A stretch of DNA of 57,057 bases from JBCCFW01 sp039029535 (GCA_039029535.1 JBCCFW010000027.1:1-57057); one strand, 5' to 3'. Positions 36,069-44,772 are shown, counted from the stretch's first letter. Notes: generated from the letters alone by a model not told the origin. Numbers and translations: made by a program.

Positions 36069-36743
36069 ATGCGCATCCTCCTCATCGAGGACTCGACGCA
36101 GCTCCAGCTCGCCATCACGACGGGGCTGGAGAAGTCGGGACACGAGGTCGACGTCGCCGGAGATGGCGACGCAGGGCTGTCTCGTGCACGCAATGGCCAC
36201 CACGACTTGATCATCCTCGACGTCATGCTCCCGGGGCAGGACGGGCTCTCCGTCCTGACGACCCTCCGACGTGAAGGCCACCCCACCAGCGTCCTCATGC
36301 TCACGGCGCGAGACACCGTGGACGATCGCGTTGGCGGGCTCCGGGCCGGTGCCGACGACTACCTCGTCAAGCCCTTCGCCTTCGACGAGTTGCTCGCGCG
36401 CGTGGAGGCTCTCGGCCGCCGACCACGAGAGACCCGCGCACCACGACTGGAAGTCGCCGACCTCGTCCTCCACGTGGACAGCGAGGACGTCTTCCTCGAC
36501 ACGCGACGCGTGGACTTGACGCCACGGGAGTACACCCTGCTTGAGTACCTCGCCCGACGTCAGGGTGAGACCGTCTCTCGAGCCGACATCGAAGAGCAGC
36601 TCTACGACGACCGGCAGCCGTCCAGCAACGCCGTGGACCGGATGATCTGCGCCCTCCGCGCCAAGCTGTCCTCGTCCCGAGCCGCTCCGCTCATCCACAC
36701 CCGGCGCGGCCAGGGCTACGTCCTGGAAGAGCGAGAGCAATGA
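36069..36743 (+). CDS. OmpR/PhoB-family response regulator
   Basis: The 224-residue protein joins a receiver (ILLIEDSTQLQ acidic pocket; phospho-Asp in LIILDVMLPGQDG; Thr in MLTARD; Lys in LVKPFAFDELLAR) to a winged-helix DNA-binding domain (VDLTPREYTLLEYLARRQGE, then RMICALRAKL and IHTRRGQGYVL). GGAGACGAG before ATG 36069 supports the start. The stop overlaps the kinase start as ATGA (36740-36743), so the two are a coupled two-component pair. The regulator sits between the two duplicated A/B modules and is a candidate for controlling them or the divergent RTX-like gene, but no site can be assigned. Confidence 0.93.
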   Translation: MRILLIEDSTQLQLAITTGLEKSGHEVDVAGDGDAGLSRARNGHHDLIILDVMLPGQDGLSVLTTLRREGHPTSVLMLTARDTVDDRVGGLRAGADDYLVKPFAFDELLARVEALGRRPRETRAPRLEVADLVLHVDSEDVFLDTRRVDLTPREYTLLEYLARRQGETVSRADIEEQLYDDRQPSSNAVDRMICALRAKLSSSRAAPLIHTRRGQGYVLEEREQ

Positions 36744-38143
36744 CCTCTCTCCGCCAGCGACTTCAGGTCGCCATGCTGGTCTCCGGCTTTGTCTTGCTCG
36801 GCCTGTTCACGGTCATCGTCTTCGTCGTCACGCGAGCGTTCCTGATCGAGCACTTCGACGACATCATCGAGACTCAGGCCCTGGCCATCGCCGCCGTGAC
36901 CCACCGAGAGGAGGGTCGACACGTGGTCGACGTCGGAAGCGCTCTCCTCGAGATCTACGAGACCCGGGACTACTTCACGGCCTGGACGCTCGATGGAACG
37001 GAGATCGCCCGGGCACCGCCCGACGAGCCCCCGTTTCTCGAGTTCGACGAGCTCCCCCTCGACGAGCACGACCGCAGCACCTGGGAGGCTCCCCTTCCCG
37101 ACGGACGCGACGGCAGGTGGCTCTGCCTCGTCGCGCCCCTGCGCGTCGACGGCACGTCCGACGAGGAGATCGTCGTTGCGGTGGGAACCCATCAGGACGC
37201 CGTCGAGCTCTGGATCGCCGGGCTCCTCCATCCACTCCTGTTGGCTGGCGGCCTGCTCGGTCTGGGGCTGGTGGTCGCCGTGCAGCGAAGCATCGACCGT
37301 GGTCTCGCACCGATCGACGACATCGCGTCCGAGATCGAGGGCCTGGGCCCGGGCCGGTCCGTCTCCCGTCTCAGCACCACCGAGCGACCGAGCGAGCTCC
37401 AACCGCTGGTGAGCCGTCTCGACGATCTCGTGACACGGCTCGACCAGGCCCTGGAGAGAGAGCGACGAACGACGGCCGACATCGCCCACGAGCTCAGAAC
37501 CCCCATCGCCGAGCTTCGCAGCCTGACCGACGTGGCGCTGAAGTGGGAGGACCACGACTATCGGCGTCAGGCTCTCGATGGATCGCGGACCATCGCGGTC
37601 CGGATGGAGGCCATCGTGTCATCGTTGCTCACGCTCTCGCGGGTGCAGCAGGGAGCGTTGACCACGAACGCCGAGCGCTTCGATCTCGTCGAGCTGGTCA
37701 CGCAGTGTCGGGATGACGAGGCCGAGCGCGCAGCGGAGCGAGAGATGGAGCTCGAGCTGCTCCTGCCGGACACGCTTCTCGTCACGGCCGACCCCGACAT
37801 CGCCCGCATCATCGTCTCGAACCTGCTGGGCAACGCGGTGGCCCACGGTGTTCCCGGCCACGAAGTCACGTGTCGCATCGACACCGACGGCGAGCGACCT
37901 GCGCTGGTCATCGCGAACCGCCATGAGGGGCTCACGAAGGCGGACCTCGCCGTCCTCACCGAGCCCTTTTGGACGAAGGACGCCGCCCGCTCCGATCGCG
38001 ACCACGCCGGCCTCGGCTCGACCCTGGCCTCCGAGCTGGCCGCGTTGCTCGATTGGGAGACGTCGTTCGCGCTGGAAGGTCCGACGTTTCGAGCGACGCT
38101 CACGCTCTCATCGAACAGCGAGACGCAAGCTCAGGGCGAGTAG
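36740..38143 (+). CDS. Membrane sensor histidine kinase
   Basis: The 467-residue kinase has two membrane segments (VAMLVSGFVLLGLFTVIVFV near 10-30 and LLHPLLLAGGLLGLGLVVAV near 160-180). They flank an acidic periplasmic sensor of about 125 residues. A HAMP-like linker, the phosphoacceptor His in IAHELRTPIAEL, and a HATPase part with NLLGNAVAHG and GLGSTLASELAALL follow. The usual DxGxG box is weak or absent (VIANRHEG, SDRDHAGLG), so ATP binding should be checked. The partner is the overlapping OmpR-type regulator. Its 3' end overlaps the convergent A2 gene by 13 bases, an unusual arrangement in which neither transcript can end before entering the other. Confidence 0.9.
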   Translation: MTSLRQRLQVAMLVSGFVLLGLFTVIVFVVTRAFLIEHFDDIIETQALAIAAVTHREEGRHVVDVGSALLEIYETRDYFTAWTLDGTEIARAPPDEPPFLEFDELPLDEHDRSTWEAPLPDGRDGRWLCLVAPLRVDGTSDEEIVVAVGTHQDAVELWIAGLLHPLLLAGGLLGLGLVVAVQRSIDRGLAPIDDIASEIEGLGPGRSVSRLSTTERPSELQPLVSRLDDLVTRLDQALERERRTTADIAHELRTPIAELRSLTDVALKWEDHDYRRQALDGSRTIAVRMEAIVSSLLTLSRVQQGALTTNAERFDLVELVTQCRDDEAERAAEREMELELLLPDTLLVTADPDIARIIVSNLLGNAVAHGVPGHEVTCRIDTDGERPALVIANRHEGLTKADLAVLTEPFWTKDAARSDRDHAGLGSTLASELAALLDWETSFALEGPTFRATLTLSSNSETQAQGE

Positions 38144-39888
38144 TGCTCCGGCACCAGCTCACTCCCGTCCTCGAGCACGGTCACGACCAGGAAGTACTCG
38201 TCTCCCTCGACCTCTGGGAGCGTGAGGAAAGTCGTGTTCTCCACCGAGCCGTCCTCGTCTTCCGTGCTGATGTCGACGAACGAGGGATCACTGCGCCACT
38301 GCCCCGGCATGTCGGTCGGCCGTGGTGTCATGGCGCGGTAGACCCGGTAGGTCGTGTTGCACGACCCTTCGCTCGCCTCCCAGCTCAGGCGGATCCGACC
38401 CTCGCCAGGCGCCTCCACCTTCAGTCCCTCGGCCTGCGAAGCACAGCTCGCCGAGCGCGTGATCTCGAAGAGGTCACAGTGGAAGGCCTGCGTCCGGATG
38501 GGGTTCTCGATGAGCACGTCGCGGAAGCCCGCCGTAGCACCCGGCTCGATCACGACGTCGACATCGAGCGTCGACCGACCCACGAGCCGCACGTCACCGA
38601 CGAGCACGCCCTCACCGAAGTCCGCCGTCGCCCCCGCCTCGAACGGACCGCCAGTGACGCGCACGGTCACCGCCGTGCCCGCCATGGCCACGCTCGGGCT
38701 CGCCGCGGTCAACGCCAGCGGCTCCAGCTTCGCCAGGCCCACCGGCTCGACGAAGCCGCTGGTCTGCGCCTGCAAGGTCACGAGGGGTGCCCCACCCGCC
38801 GTGGTGTCGACGCGGTAGATCGCTCCCGCCGTGTCCGGCATTCCGTCGCCGTCCACGTCGGCCCCCACCGAATCGAGAACGAGGAGCACGCCTGCCTCGA
38901 GCACCGTGAAGCTCACGGGATCGACGAGCTCCGACGAGCGGAAGGCCAGCACGGCACCCGCCGCCGGATCGGGACCGATGACCCCCGGCGCGGTCTCCGA
39001 GTCACCACCGTCCAGGAGCCAGACGCCGTCGGGTCCCCTGGCGATGTCACGCAGGTCCAGGAACTCCGAGCTCGTCGTGGCCCGGGTCACCCAGCCACTC
39101 GGCAGCTCCACCGTGAGCCACGCCCCATGACCCACCCCGACCACCGGCTCGGCGCCGCGGTCGAGCACGTGGATGAGGTTCGGTCCGTCGAGAGCGACGG
39201 CGACGGGCTCTTCGAAGATGGACGGTCGACCGTCCGGGATGTCGGTGAAGTAGGCCGTGCCGTCGGAGAGCAGGGTGGTGAAGCCCGTCGCCACGTCGAC
39301 GCTGAACAAGGCGCCGTAGCCCGAGCCGCCGTCGCGGTCCGGTCCGAGGCCGAAGGGGTTCGCCTCCGGATCGGCGACGACGAGCTGCTCGGTCCCCGGC
39401 CGCCAGGCCAGGCCGGTCGGGTCGACGAACCAGCCTCCGTCCGGGCAGCCCATCATGGGGCTGCAGTCGTTGCCGTCGGCCACCAGGACCAGGTTGCCCG
39501 CGAGCGGCGCGAAGGCGTAGATGCCGCCCCGGCCCACGCCGCCGTTCGGGTCCGAGCCCTGCGACATGGGGTCGACCTCGGCGTCGGCGACGAAGATGCG
39601 GCGGTCGGGTAGCACGGCCACGTCGGTCCGACGCCCCGCGCCCCCCTCGCCCCCCAGGAGCTCGTCGCTCCCGGCAGGTCCGATCTCGAAGTCGAAGGCG
39701 AAGACCGCGCCGTTGGGCGGGCCCGCCCCCGGGTCAGCCGCCCGGTCGAGCACGACGACGTCCGCACAGTCGCTCGGGGCCGTGGCCCGGGCAGGAACCC
39801 CCGCTCCCAGGCCCAGCACGGCCAGGGCGAGCGCCAGCAGCGCTCGCGAACCGGCCTGCGGCAGCGAGTCGAGCACCGTCACCTTCAC
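38131..39888 (-). CDS. Secreted propeller/IPT/FnIII-like protein A2
   Basis: The GTG (complement 39886-39888) has GGAG about six to nine bases upstream and begins a signal peptide (LLALALAVLGLGAGVPARA). The 585-residue protein parallels A1 throughout. Propeller-like units (VDPTGLAWRPGTEQLVVADPE, FEEPVAVALDGPNLIHVLD, LVDPVSFTVLEAGVLLVLD) are followed by a calcium-type loop (DVDGDGMPD), an IPT/TIG-like domain (GTAVTVRVTGGPFEAGATADF, VLIENPIRTQAFHCDLFEIT) and a fibronectin-like end (YRVYRAMTPRPTD...YFLVVTVLEDGSELVPEHYSP). It lies downstream of B2 with a 175-base gap that carries palindrome copy 3. Its 3' end overlaps the histidine kinase gene. It is probably extracellular, with an unknown ligand. 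Confidence 0.78.
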   Translation of the reverse strand: MKVTVLDSLPQAGSRALLALALAVLGLGAGVPARATAPSDCADVVVLDRAADPGAGPPNGAVFAFDFEIGPAGSDELLGGEGGAGRRTDVAVLPDRRIFVADAEVDPMSQGSDPNGGVGRGGIYAFAPLAGNLVLVADGNDCSPMMGCPDGGWFVDPTGLAWRPGTEQLVVADPEANPFGLGPDRDGGSGYGALFSVDVATGFTTLLSDGTAYFTDIPDGRPSIFEEPVAVALDGPNLIHVLDRGAEPVVGVGHGAWLTVELPSGWVTRATTSSEFLDLRDIARGPDGVWLLDGGDSETAPGVIGPDPAAGAVLAFRSSELVDPVSFTVLEAGVLLVLDSVGADVDGDGMPDTAGAIYRVDTTAGGAPLVTLQAQTSGFVEPVGLAKLEPLALTAASPSVAMAGTAVTVRVTGGPFEAGATADFGEGVLVGDVRLVGRSTLDVDVVIEPGATAGFRDVLIENPIRTQAFHCDLFEITRSASCASQAEGLKVEAPGEGRIRLSWEASEGSCNTTYRVYRAMTPRPTDMPGQWRSDPSFVDISTEDEDGSVENTTFLTLPEVEGDEYFLVVTVLEDGSELVPEHYSP

Positions 39889-39982
39889 GGAGAGCTCCAG
39901 GGGGTCCGGCCAGGGGTGAGCGGGTGAGGACCCGGCCGACCGCGGAGAGAATCGGACCTCACGGCCGGCCAGGGCAACTCGT

Positions 39983-40004
39983 GGCGATCACTTCGGCGAT
40001 CGCC
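39983..40004 (-). promoter_or_regulatory. Operator-like palindrome, copy 3 (A2)
   Basis: This 22-bp palindrome has the core GATCACTTCGGCGATC flanked by GGC and GCC. It is the most symmetrical copy and lies 95 bases upstream of the A2 start. CAA at 39975-39977 (TTG on the gene strand) is 18.5 bases from its centre. The flank GCAACTCGT is shared with copy 1. Confidence 0.65.
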
Positions 40005-40063
40005 AGGAGGGGCCGGACGTGACTCGCCGCAGACGAGCCACGCCCGGCAGGACGCTCAGTCCC

Positions 40064-42703
40064 TCAGTCCCAGAGCAGCCGGACCCCGGCAGCGTCCCGG
40101 CGGACCCGGAGGGTCGGACCGGCACCGGGGAAGGCCGGGGCACGACGCGAGCCGAGCCGGTAGAAGACCAGGCTCGCGTCCCGACTCTCGGCGCTGTCGT
40201 CGAGGAAGTCGTCACCCGAGACGGGCGGGAGCACCTCGAAGATCGGCGGCCGGGCGCGACCGCGCGAGCGGCAGACCGCTCCCGGGTCGAGACAGGTCGT
40301 CGTCGGGTCGGCACAGCTCGTGCCCAAGCCCTGGAAGATCCCGCCGGCCGCCTCGCAGCTCGGCAGGGTCAGGTCGGCGCAGCCCCCGTCGGGCACGCCG
40401 TCACCGTCGGTGTCGTCACCGAGGCAGCAGGCACCCACCAGCGGGTCGCAGGTCGTCGCATCACAGGGCACGTCGTCGCCGAGGTAGAGACCACCGGCGA
40501 GGAAGCACTCGATGAGCCCGAGCTGCTCGCAGCCGCCTACCGACCCTCCAGTCGCCGGCACGCAGCACGCCCCCACCGGGGCACAGGACGCCGTCAGGCA
40601 GAAGCCGCCCGGCTCGAAGAAGCCACCGAGGTCGTCGCACTCCGAGGCCGTCATCTCGGCGCAGCCCTCCACGCCCGACATCGGGTCGGAGAAGCAGCAA
40701 GCGCCGAAGTCGCCGAGGCACTCGTCGGCACAGCTCGTGCCGTCGCCGGCGTAATCACCGCCCTCGAGCTCGCAACCGTCCGCCGTGGCCTGGATGCAGC
40801 CGACACCGGCCGCCGTCGAGAGACAGCAGGCACCCATCGGACCGACGCAGCCCATGGTCGTGCCGGTGCCGCCGCAGGGCACGCCGTCACCGAGGTACTC
40901 GCCGCCGCTGGCCTCGCACTCGTCGGCCGAGAGCTGGAGACAACCATCCAAGCCTCCGGTCATGGGATCGAGGCAGCAGGCTCCGACGGTCTCGCAGCTC
41001 GCCGCCGTGCAGGGAACGCCCTCACCGAGGAACTCGCCACCCTCGGCCTCACACTCGTCGGGGAGAAGGACGAAGCAACCGGTCTCAGGGACGCCATCGC
41101 CGTCGAGGTCACCGGTCACGCAGCAGGCACCGGTGACCGCACAGGCCTCGGGGCAGGTCGTGCCGTTCCCGGCGTACTCGCCACCCGGCACCGTCGCGCA
41201 CTCGGCTTCGGTCAGGAGGAGGCAGCCCGGCAGGGGCGAGCCGGCGACGTCGGTGCAGCACGCACCGGTCGGCTCCGGAGTGCAGCTCACGCTCATGCAG
41301 TTCGTGCCGTCGCCCGCGTACTCGCCACCCGACGCCACGCAGTCCGACTCGGAGAGGTGGAGACAGTTGACGCCACCGGCGGGCGTGTCCAAGCAGCACG
41401 CACCGACGGTCGGTGTCGAGCAGGACGCGCCAGTGCATGCCGTGCCGTCGCCCAGGTACTCACCGCCGAACATCGCGCAGGAGCTCGCGTCGACCTCGGT
41501 GCACGTCGTCGAACCAGTCGCCGGATCGAGGAGACAGCAGGCGCCGGTGGGCGCGCCGCTGCAGTCGGCGCCCACGCAGGACGAGCCGTCGCCGAGGTAG
41601 CTGCCTCCGGAGGCCGCACAGTCCCCAGCGCTCAGCTCCAGGCAGCCCGGACCGTCGGGGATGCCGTCACCATCGAGGTCGACGTCGTCGAGGCAGCAGG
41701 CTCCCGTCGGCGCCGTGCACGCCGTGCCGGGGACGCAGAGCGTGGTGCCGTCCCAGAGCCCACCGAGGTCGGCACAGGCGGATGCCGTCAGGTCACTGCA
41801 GGTGGTGACTCCCGTCATCGGATCGCCGTGGCAGCACGCACCGAGCGGGTCGGGCGGGCCGCAGAAGGTCGAGTCGCAGCTCGTGCCGTCACCATGGTAA
41901 GTGCCACCGCTGGCCGCACAGTTCTCCTCGGTGATGTCGAGGCAGAAGATGGCCCCCATGCTCGCGACGCAGCAAGCGCCGGTCGTCTCCGGAGAGCAAG
42001 CCACGCCAGGAACGCAGAGCGTCGTGGGGTCGAAGGTGCCGCCGGCGGCGAGACAGTCGGACTCGGTGAGGTCCGAGCAGCTCGTCACGCCGGTGGCCGG
42101 ATCGACGAGACAGCACGCGCCGAGGGGCTCGGGGACGCAGCCGGAGCCGGCGCAGTCCGTGTCGTCGCCCTGGTAGATCCCGCCCACGCTGGCGCAACCG
42201 TCTTCAGAGTCCTGAATGCAACCGTCGAGCACGCCGTCGGCATCGGAGTCGAGACAGCAGGCGCCGGTCGGATCGGCGCTGCAGCTCGCTGCGGTGCAGG
42301 CCGTCCCATCGCCCGAGTACTCGCCACCACCGGCGATGCAGTCGGCCTCGCTGAGGTTGAAGCAGCCGACGGGGCCACCCGCAGGATCGTCGAGACAACA
42401 GGCGCCGGTGACCGGGCACGACACGCCGCCCATGGGCTCGCAGGTCGTCCCGTCACCCTGGTACTCACCGCCGAAGGCGATGCAGCTCATCGGGTCCAGA
42501 ACGTAGCAGCCAGGACCATCGGGGATGCCGTCACCATCCAGGTCGACGTCGTCGGCGGTGATGCAGCAGGCGCCTCCCTGGGCGAGAGCGGACGGCGCGC
42601 TCGCGCCGAGCAAGACGATCAGGGCGAGACCGAAGACGGCTCGACCGAGAAAGTGAGACCGGCGACGGAGGCCGGGTTCGAAACGTTCGGGAGCTGAGGT
42701 CAT
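40064..42703 (-). CDS. Secreted Cys-rich GACC-repeat protein B2 (sixteen repeats)
   Basis: The ATG (complement 42701-42703) starts MTSAPERFEPGLRRRSHFLG, followed by the hydrophobic RAVFGLALIVLLGASAPSA and a cleavage region LAQGGACC. The 879-residue protein carries sixteen GACC-led repeats of about 45 residues, against seven in its paralogue B1. Some repeats hold calcium-type loops such as VDLDGDGIPDGPGC and GDLDGDGVPETGC. The same C-terminal tail as in B1 follows (PPIFEVLPP, DASLVFYRLGSR, GVRLLWD). The repeats are too diverged in DNA to be a very recent slippage product by eye. It is expected to be disulfide-rich, elongated and outside the cytoplasm. It lies upstream of A2 on the same strand. 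Confidence 0.82.
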   Translation of the reverse strand: MTSAPERFEPGLRRRSHFLGRAVFGLALIVLLGASAPSALAQGGACCITADDVDLDGDGIPDGPGCYVLDPMSCIAFGGEYQGDGTTCEPMGGVSCPVTGACCLDDPAGGPVGCFNLSEADCIAGGGEYSGDGTACTAASCSADPTGACCLDSDADGVLDGCIQDSEDGCASVGGIYQGDDTDCAGSGCVPEPLGACCLVDPATGVTSCSDLTESDCLAAGGTFDPTTLCVPGVACSPETTGACCVASMGAIFCLDITEENCAASGGTYHGDGTSCDSTFCGPPDPLGACCHGDPMTGVTTCSDLTASACADLGGLWDGTTLCVPGTACTAPTGACCLDDVDLDGDGIPDGPGCLELSAGDCAASGGSYLGDGSSCVGADCSGAPTGACCLLDPATGSTTCTEVDASSCAMFGGEYLGDGTACTGASCSTPTVGACCLDTPAGGVNCLHLSESDCVASGGEYAGDGTNCMSVSCTPEPTGACCTDVAGSPLPGCLLLTEAECATVPGGEYAGNGTTCPEACAVTGACCVTGDLDGDGVPETGCFVLLPDECEAEGGEFLGEGVPCTAASCETVGACCLDPMTGGLDGCLQLSADECEASGGEYLGDGVPCGGTGTTMGCVGPMGACCLSTAAGVGCIQATADGCELEGGDYAGDGTSCADECLGDFGACCFSDPMSGVEGCAEMTASECDDLGGFFEPGGFCLTASCAPVGACCVPATGGSVGGCEQLGLIECFLAGGLYLGDDVPCDATTCDPLVGACCLGDDTDGDGVPDGGCADLTLPSCEAAGGIFQGLGTSCADPTTTCLDPGAVCRSRGRARPPIFEVLPPVSGDDFLDDSAESRDASLVFYRLGSRRAPAFPGAGPTLRVRRDAAGVRLLWD

Positions 42704-42784
42704 GGTGTTTCCCTCGAAGGGGAGGCCCCCGTGGCCTCCGTGCGAGCGGAATGTAGTCGTGGTCCGGGCAGGTCCGACAATCGA

Positions 42785-42806
42785 GGCGATCACTTCGGCG
42801 ATCACC
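42785..42806 (-). promoter_or_regulatory. Operator-like palindrome, copy 4 (B2, divergent with CpcT/CpeT-like gene)
   Basis: The core GATCACTTCGGCGATC is identical to copies 2 and 3 and lies 82 bases upstream of the B2 start. CAA at 42778-42780 is 17.5 bases from the centre, and the gene strand reads TTGTCG with TACATT 19 bases further on as a possible -10. It is also 54 bases upstream of the divergent CpcT/CpeT-like gene and could act on both. Confidence 0.65.
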
Positions 42807-42859
42807 GGCCCGACCATGCGAGAATCCGTCCTCTTCGAGCCCCCTCGTTGGAGCCCGCC

Positions 42860-43474
42860 ATGCGTCTCTCGATCGTCGTCCTCAGCCTGCTCTCGCTCCT
42901 CGTGCCCGGCCTCGCCTCCGCCGGCGACCTCGCGGCGGTCACGCGACGGATGACCGGCTCGTTCTCCAGCGCGCCGCAGGCAGCCGTGGACGACGCCTAC
43001 TTCGACATCCGTCTCGAGATGAAACCGATCTGGCGTCACCGTCGCGACGGACGCTGGTTCTACGTCGAGCAGGCCGCGGCGTCGGCGCTCGAGCGTCCGT
43101 ATCGTCAGCGGGTCTACCAGGTCACGCGACGCCCGGACGGGTCGCTGCGCAGCCGGGTCTTCAGCCTGCCCGAGCCGCTGGAGCACGCCGGAGCCTGGAA
43201 GGATGACAAGCCGCTGGCCGAGCTGGACGCGGACGACCTCGAGCTCCGTCAGGGCTGCGACGTCATCCTCCATCGCGTCGATGCCCACGAGTACGCCGGC
43301 TCCACCATCGGTCGGAGCTGTCAGAGCAGCTTGCGAGGCGCGACCTACGCCACCTCCGAGGTCCGCGTGTTCCGCGATCGCATCGAGAGCTGGGACCGCG
43401 GCTTCGACCGCAGCGGCAAGCAGGTCTGGGGAGCGACCGCTGGCGCCTACGTCTTCACCAAGACCGCCCGCTAG
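42860..43474 (+). CDS. CpcT/CpeT-family-like exported protein
   Basis: The ATG at 42860 begins a signal peptide (MRLSIVVLSLLSLLVPGLAS, cleaved near ASAGDL). The mature part of about 185 residues matches the CpcT/CpeT fold family: MTGSFSSAPQA, DAYFDIRLEMKPIWRHRRDG, WFYVEQAAASALERPYRQRV and a C-terminal SWDRGFDRSGKQVWGA. In cyanobacteria this family attaches bilins to phycobiliproteins. Here there is no sign of phycobiliproteins, and the protein is exported, so the role is unknown and may involve another small ligand. It is divergent from B2 across 156 bases that contain palindrome copy 4, and is followed after 43 bases by an aminotransferase. Confidence 0.75.
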   Translation: MRLSIVVLSLLSLLVPGLASAGDLAAVTRRMTGSFSSAPQAAVDDAYFDIRLEMKPIWRHRRDGRWFYVEQAAASALERPYRQRVYQVTRRPDGSLRSRVFSLPEPLEHAGAWKDDKPLAELDADDLELRQGCDVILHRVDAHEYAGSTIGRSCQSSLRGATYATSEVRVFRDRIESWDRGFDRSGKQVWGATAGAYVFTKTAR

Positions 43475-43517
43475 TTAGCCCGGACGGGCCACCACCTCTT
43501 TCCTTGAGTCAGTCATC

Positions 43518-44753
43518 ATGAGCACGGCACCCCTCCCCCGCTTGAGAGAGCTCCTCCCTCCCGAGCTCCTTCGCATCGTCGAGCGCGACACCCCCATCCC
43601 CCGCATCGCGGGCGAGGCGGGTCGCCTCCAGCCCGATCACCCCGAGCTCGTCCGCGCGGACATCGGTCAGATCAGCGGCTACGACCCGAAGCTCGAGGTT
43701 CCCTACGGCGCTCCCGTCGGGCTCGAGCGCCTGCGTGAGCTCGTCGCCGAGACGATGATCCGCAGCCTCCAGCTCGACGATTCCTCGCGTCACCCCCATG
43801 CCCCTGAGCTGAGCGCGCGCAACATCTGCGCTTGCACCGGCGCCGCCGAGGCGTTGAGCCTCCTGCTGCGTTGCTTCGCCAAGGACGCGACGGTCGCGCT
43901 GCCCCGCGCACACTGGGAGAACTACGCGAACGCGGTCGACCTCGCTGGCGGTCGTCACGTCATCGTCGACGTCTTCGAAAAGGATGGTCGGCTCGATACC
44001 GACGCGCTCGCGGGTCGGCTGCGCGACGCCGACGTGTCGGTGGTCGTCGCCAACTTCCCGTCCAACCCCAGCGGCGCCGTTCTCGACGACGCCGAGTGCG
44101 CTGCCCTCGCTGGAGTGATGCGCGACCTGAACCTCGTGGTCATCGCCGACGAGGTGTACTTCCGGCTGCGCTACGACGGTCACGCCCCCAACTCGCTGCT
44201 GGCTCACGCCCCCGATCACGTCATCTCGGTGAGCTCGGCCAGCAAGGAGTACCTCCTGCCCGGCGCACGCATCGGCTACGTGGTCTCCGCCCACGCCGAC
44301 CTCACCGACGTCGTGCTCCGCAAGCTGCTGCGAGCGAGCACCGCCAGCCCCAACGTGCTGGGCCAGCGTCGACTCATCGAGCTGCTCGAGCGTGACCTCG
44401 TCGATCTTCAGGCCGGCCGCGACCCGAAACTGGTCGGAGCCATCCGTGACGAGATGGCGCGCCGACGCGACCAGCTCCTCGAGGTGCTCGACCGCCACGG
44501 GATGAGCGCCGCTGGTCGCCCCGGTCATCGACCCGAGGGAACGATCTTCCTGCTGGCGAGCCTGCCCTCGTGGTTCGACGGTGACGACGCTGCCTTCGCG
44601 TCGGCGACGCTCGAGCATCGCTGCGTGAGCGTCGTGCCCGGCTCCGCCTTCGGGCTACCCGGAACGGTCCGCTTCTCTTACGGCGGGCTGACACAGGAGC
44701 GGATCACTCAGCTCGATGCGAACCTCACGCAACTGCGCCAAGCGTTGAGCTGA
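43518..44753 (+). CDS. Class I/II PLP-dependent aminotransferase
   Basis: The 411-residue protein has the class I/II fold pattern: VPYGAPVGLERLRELVAETM (N-terminal substrate region), TGAAEALSLLLRCF (cofactor phosphate loop), NFPSNPSGAVL (conserved Asn-Pro), VVIADEVYFRL (Asp and Tyr contacting PLP), SVSSASKEYLLPGARIGYV (Schiff-base Lys) and VRFSYGG (substrate carboxylate-binding Arg). The substrate cannot be assigned; aspartate/alanine-type transamination is the family default. ATG 43518 is taken as start. The gene is followed by a strong intrinsic terminator. It lies 43 bases after the CpcT/CpeT-like gene, with no obvious pathway link. Confidence 0.88.
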   Translation: MSTAPLPRLRELLPPELLRIVERDTPIPRIAGEAGRLQPDHPELVRADIGQISGYDPKLEVPYGAPVGLERLRELVAETMIRSLQLDDSSRHPHAPELSARNICACTGAAEALSLLLRCFAKDATVALPRAHWENYANAVDLAGGRHVIVDVFEKDGRLDTDALAGRLRDADVSVVVANFPSNPSGAVLDDAECAALAGVMRDLNLVVIADEVYFRLRYDGHAPNSLLAHAPDHVISVSSASKEYLLPGARIGYVVSAHADLTDVVLRKLLRASTASPNVLGQRRLIELLERDLVDLQAGRDPKLVGAIRDEMARRRDQLLEVLDRHGMSAAGRPGHRPEGTIFLLASLPSWFDGDDAAFASATLEHRCVSVVPGSAFGLPGTVRFSYGGLTQERITQLDANLTQLRQALS

Positions 44754-44772
44754 GAACACGAAGCCCCAAGAG

